Assembly (NCBI GenBank): GCA_963769845.1
Contig: CAVYNL010000018.1
Location: 1 to 64,000 of the forward strand
DNA: 64,000 bases
Source: JBGQMW01 sp963769845
GTDB lineage: Archaea > Thermoproteota > Bathyarchaeia > Bathyarchaeales > Bathycorpusculaceae
Direction: 5' to 3'
Position 1 is the stretch's first letter, and each line of letters starts with the position of its first letter. This document shows, piece after piece, positions 61,563 through 64,000 of the stretch. Under the pieces are notes generated by a model. That model saw nothing but the letters and a program-made list of their open reading frames with translations. It made no database searches and was not told where the DNA came from. The position numbers and the translations under genes are program-made.

Positions 61563-61644
61563 AACTACCTCCCCTCCTACTACGTATTTCCTCATTGAAC
61601 GAGCACTACTGGCTTGTGTCGTCTAAAATCTGGCTTGGCGGACT

Positions 61645-62148
61645 CTAGTTTGATTGCCACTGTTCTCTGAAGAAAATCTCTGAAGGCTCTTTCCTCGGTC
61701 TCGCAGCAGGCTTCTCATCAGGCACGCCGATGGGCAACAGCGCAACGATTTTCATCTTTGCAGGAATCTTGAGCAGACGCTTAATCGCATCCTCATCGAA
61801 GGCACCTATCCAACACGTGCCATAGCCCAGAGCCGTGGCCGCCAAGACCATGTGCTCCAACGCTATCATCGTGTCCTTCTCATACCATCTCGCAGAAACC
61901 TCCGGCACGCCTACCGCTACGACAATAACAGCAGCGTCACCAAGGAACGACTGATCGTCAGCCGCACGTGCTACAGCTTTCTTTTTGTCCGCATCCTGAA
62001 CCAGCACGAAGCGCCACGGCTGACGATTGCCAGCAGAAGGCGCCAGACGAGCAGCCTCAAGAATCATCCCCAACTTCTCATCAGGAATAGGGTCAGACTT
62101 GAATTCTCGAACGCTTCTCCGAACTTTTATGACTTCAAAAACATCCAT
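61645..62148 (-). CDS. Nitroreductase-family flavoprotein
   Basis: 167 residues from ATG 62148. KVRRSVREFKSDPIP is the FMN-binding start, RLAPSAGNRQPWRFV the second motif, and ALGYGTCWIGAF the third. These enzymes form FMN dimers and reduce nitro groups, quinones or flavins. Substrate is unknown. Confidence 0.92.
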   Translation of the reverse strand: MDVFEVIKVRRSVREFKSDPIPDEKLGMILEAARLAPSAGNRQPWRFVLVQDADKKKAVARAADDQSFLGDAAVIVVAVGVPEVSARWYEKDTMIALEHMVLAATALGYGTCWIGAFDEDAIKRLLKIPAKMKIVALLPIGVPDEKPAARPRKEPSEIFFREQWQSN

Positions 62149-62372
62149 TCTCGATCCCCATCCTTCGAACCTCTTCTTCTGTCAGAGCTTATTACCTTTT
62201 CTCGGCAATGACCCCTCATGCCTGCGCATCGGCGTGTTCACCTATCTCAACCTTTCCGAAAAACATTCGGGCTTGAACATCTCATCAGAACCATGTAGAA
62301 AATACAATCCTTGCGTGCAGAATCATTATAAGTATGACGTATGGCATATTTCTATACAAAGGGAAAGAAAAC

Positions 62373-63038
62373 ATGCAAACAAAAAGAGCCCTCCTCGCCA
62401 TCATGCTGGCGATACTGGTCATCGCCGCTGCTTTCGTGGGAACCCGAATCTGGACAAGCCTGAACAGCAAGGCAACGCTGTCCAATTATCCGGAAATCAC
62501 CGAATACAACGGGCAGAAGCTCAGCTCGATAAACGATTTTCATGAAAATTCGATAAAGGGCCCTCAGACCATAAACATAAGCACCTACAGACTCACCATA
62601 ACAGGACTCGTCAAGAACGAGACCGCCTACACGTACGACGAGGTCATAAACAACCACACACACTACCAGAAAGTAGTAACACTTCATTGCGTAGAAGGCT
62701 GGGAAGTAACCATCCTATGGGAAGGCGTACGCGTAAAAGACCTCCTCGAAGAAGCCGGATACAACCAGACCGCCCAAGTCCTCATATTCTACGCCCAAGA
62801 CGGATACACAACCAGCCTACCCCTCTCATACATAATCAACAACAACATAATGATAGCCTACAAAATGAACGGCGTCACCCTCCCACCAGAGAGAGGCTTC
62901 CCCTTCCAACTAGTAGCCGAAAGCAAGTACGGGTACAAATGGATAAAATGGATAACAGGAATCGAAGTGTCCAACGACACCAACTATCGAGGTTACTGGG
63001 AAGGCTACGGATACGACAACAACGCCGACCTCCCGTAA
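62373..63038 (+). CDS. Membrane-anchored molybdopterin (sulfite oxidase-type) domain protein
   Basis: 221 residues from ATG 62373; an ATG at 62334 sits on the TATA-like region and is less likely. A signal anchor (LLAIMLAILVIAAAFVG) is followed by the sulfite oxidase/YedY fold: the molybdenum-ligand cysteine in LHCVEGW, then WEGVRVKDLLEEAG and PPERGFPFQLV, ending with a KYGYKWIKWITGIEV pattern. It probably works outside the membrane. It may be a client of the tandem MoeA proteins. No YedZ-like partner is adjacent. Confidence 0.87.
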   Translation: MQTKRALLAIMLAILVIAAAFVGTRIWTSLNSKATLSNYPEITEYNGQKLSSINDFHENSIKGPQTINISTYRLTITGLVKNETAYTYDEVINNHTHYQKVVTLHCVEGWEVTILWEGVRVKDLLEEAGYNQTAQVLIFYAQDGYTTSLPLSYIINNNIMIAYKMNGVTLPPERGFPFQLVAESKYGYKWIKWITGIEVSNDTNYRGYWEGYGYDNNADLP

Positions 63039-63198
63039 CACACAGACTGAACTACGATCATGCCAAGACCGACTTTGCCTCTTGCTGTAAGAACAAGCCC
63101 ACTTGGAATTTTCATGAGCAATTGCAGATGCGAAAAGATCATAGCGCGCGCAGGGCTTGGTGCACGTCTGACGCGCGAAGCAGGACCTGCGAGCCTGC

Positions 63199-63603
63199 TC
63201 AGAATTCTCTTTCATCGTATACCGTGTTATCCACGACTTTGATCCATCGGGTGGTAAGAATCTGGTTGAAATCCTCGCTCGCGGGGTCAAGGTCAGTGGC
63301 CACCAGATGCCAATGGTCGTTTATGGTGGCGAATGTCGTGTCCATAATCACAAACTTGGGAGTATAAGCGAAAATCTGCCTTCCAATCTCTGAGAGTTTG
63401 TCCAACGCGTGCTCATAAGCCTTCTGAGGTATCGTGTGCTCGTGCGGCCGATAGACTATCATTATCCTTTCTTTGTGTCCCTTCACTGTTTTTGTCCTCA
63501 GTACGATGAAAGACTTGTCTTCATAGTACTTCTTCTCCCTTTCCAAGTCCAAGTTACACAAGGGACAACTCGAAGCCTTCAATTCCAGTTCACCGCTCAT
63601 CAC
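63199..63603 (-). CDS. HIT-like protein with N-terminal zinc knuckle
   Basis: 134 residues from ATG 63603 or the next ATG. An N-terminal CPLC pair is followed by a HIT/GalT-like fold (FIVLRTKTVKGHKERIMIVY) and NDHWHLVATD, an HxH that stands where the HIT family has HxHxH. It may act on nucleotide phosphates. It is convergent with the gene at 62373. Confidence 0.65.
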   Translation of the reverse strand: MMSGELELKASSCPLCNLDLEREKKYYEDKSFIVLRTKTVKGHKERIMIVYRPHEHTIPQKAYEHALDKLSEIGRQIFAYTPKFVIMDTTFATINDHWHLVATDLDPASEDFNQILTTRWIKVVDNTVYDEREF

Positions 63604-63673
63604 TCATTTCTCTTGTCTTATTCATATCTGTAACGGCGTAAAGTTCGTGCGTCTGCGACATTCTCATCATCTA

Positions 63674-64000
63674 TTATCGGCTGAGCAAGGCTGGCTGCTG
63701 ATCAGCAGGTTTTGCAGCGGTCTCTTTACGAATAACGACGTACGGAGCCTTCTTCCTGAAATAGACCGTTGCTGCCGCAAGAATCACTGTCGTCACTCCG
63801 AGAGCATACATCAGATATCTAGTAACGCTCAACTCTCCCGTTGATGCATTAAACTTCTCTTCTACATAGGCAAAGTGCTCCTGCAAAGAATCAAAGCTGG
63901 ATTTCAACGAGCTATAGTTCGCCTCCAAGGAGGCATAAGTGGAGTTGAGCAGGTCAAATGCAGTTCTTGTTGTGTCATAATCAGTTACAAGCGAGTTGAA
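63674..64000 (-). CDS. Coiled-coil surface protein with C-terminal anchor (cut by window edge)
   Basis: The gene enters from the right edge; about 108 C-terminal residues are visible. Repeats of TRTAFDLLNST and YSSLKSSFDSLQEHF suggest a coiled-coil stalk. A single hydrophobic helix (YLMYALGVTTVILAAATVYF) and a basic tail follow, as in archaeal surface proteins held by a C-terminal anchor. Function unknown. Confidence 0.65.
   Translation of the reverse strand, partial: FNSLVTDYDTTRTAFDLLNSTYASLEANYSSLKSSFDSLQEHFAYVEEKFNASTGELSVTRYLMYALGVTTVILAAATVYFRKKAPYVVIRKETAAKPADQQPALLSR

Noticed and set aside
1..64000. CRISPR arrays, insertion sequences, integrases and attachment sites
   Set aside because: No regularly spaced repeats, transposase or integrase motifs, or terminal inverted repeats were seen; short repeats noted are promoter elements or GC runs.

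Overview
The window is chromosomal DNA from an archaeon. Archaeal markers are the exosome (Rrp4, Rrp41, Rrp42), SBDS, the proteasome alpha subunit, prefoldin beta, KEOPS Pcc1, ribosomal protein eL43, ADP-forming acyl-CoA synthetase, archaeal pilus ATPase/FlaJ proteins and TATA-box promoters. A TackOD1-like protein, an anaerobe's HdrABC-MvhD module and class II ribonucleotide reductase fit a TACK lineage such as Bathyarchaeia. That placement is inference from gene content. No tRNA, rRNA, CRISPR array or insertion sequence was found.

Region 1 (1-7317) is an electron-bifurcation locus: a leftward hdrA, then divergently hdrC-hdrB-hdrA-hdrA-mvhD. MvhD carries an extra C-terminal winged-helix domain, and a free-standing copy of that domain follows with its own promoter. 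Region 2 (7479-10328) is an ADP-forming acyl-CoA synthetase fused to a GNAT acetyltransferase. Region 3 (10478-12842) is a sulfur-trafficking/Fe-S set: TusA, DsrE, an IscS-type protein with Asp in place of the PLP lysine, IscU and a small TRASH-like zinc protein. Rubredoxin, NrdJ, OsmC, an Lrp regulator, a protein disulfide oxidoreductase and a CopA ATPase follow (to 19689).

Region 4 (19705-33800) is mixed housekeeping: an editing-less ThrRS, an m5C RNA methyltransferase, agmatinase, two tandem MoeA genes, an endonuclease IV-like protein, a cation/proton antiporter and several membrane proteins. Region 5 (33844-40556) has a TackOD1-like protein facing a pilus operon (ATPase, two FlaJ-type membrane proteins, pilin, LamG pilin-like adhesin with a frameshift). 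Next to it is a C-terminal fragment of an ammonium transporter. Region 6 (41050-47517) has aminopeptidase T, HxlB, an ECF transporter module without S component, and the DHH-DUF3194-prefoldin group.

Region 7 (47518-54500) is the archaeal exosome/proteasome superoperon psmA-SBDS-rrp4-rrp41-rrp42-eL43-pcc1, separated from prefoldin by about 2.5 kb of accessory genes and degraded sequence. Region 8 (54746-56793) is a probable type II restriction-modification pair whose methyltransferase starts with a DCD domain, a domain best known from plants. The rest (56874-64000) holds an APC permease, DUF362, a winged-helix gene with no normal start codon, methyltransferase, nitroreductase, a membrane-anchored molybdopterin protein and a HIT-like protein.

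The strongest leads are the MvhD-winged-helix fusion with its stand-alone twin, the DCD-methyltransferase/nuclease pair, and the lysine-less IscS in a TusA-DsrE-IscU operon. Quieter signals are an identical 20-bp promoter element before two small membrane proteins, the Amt fragment, and the pilus adhesin frameshift at a CT repeat.
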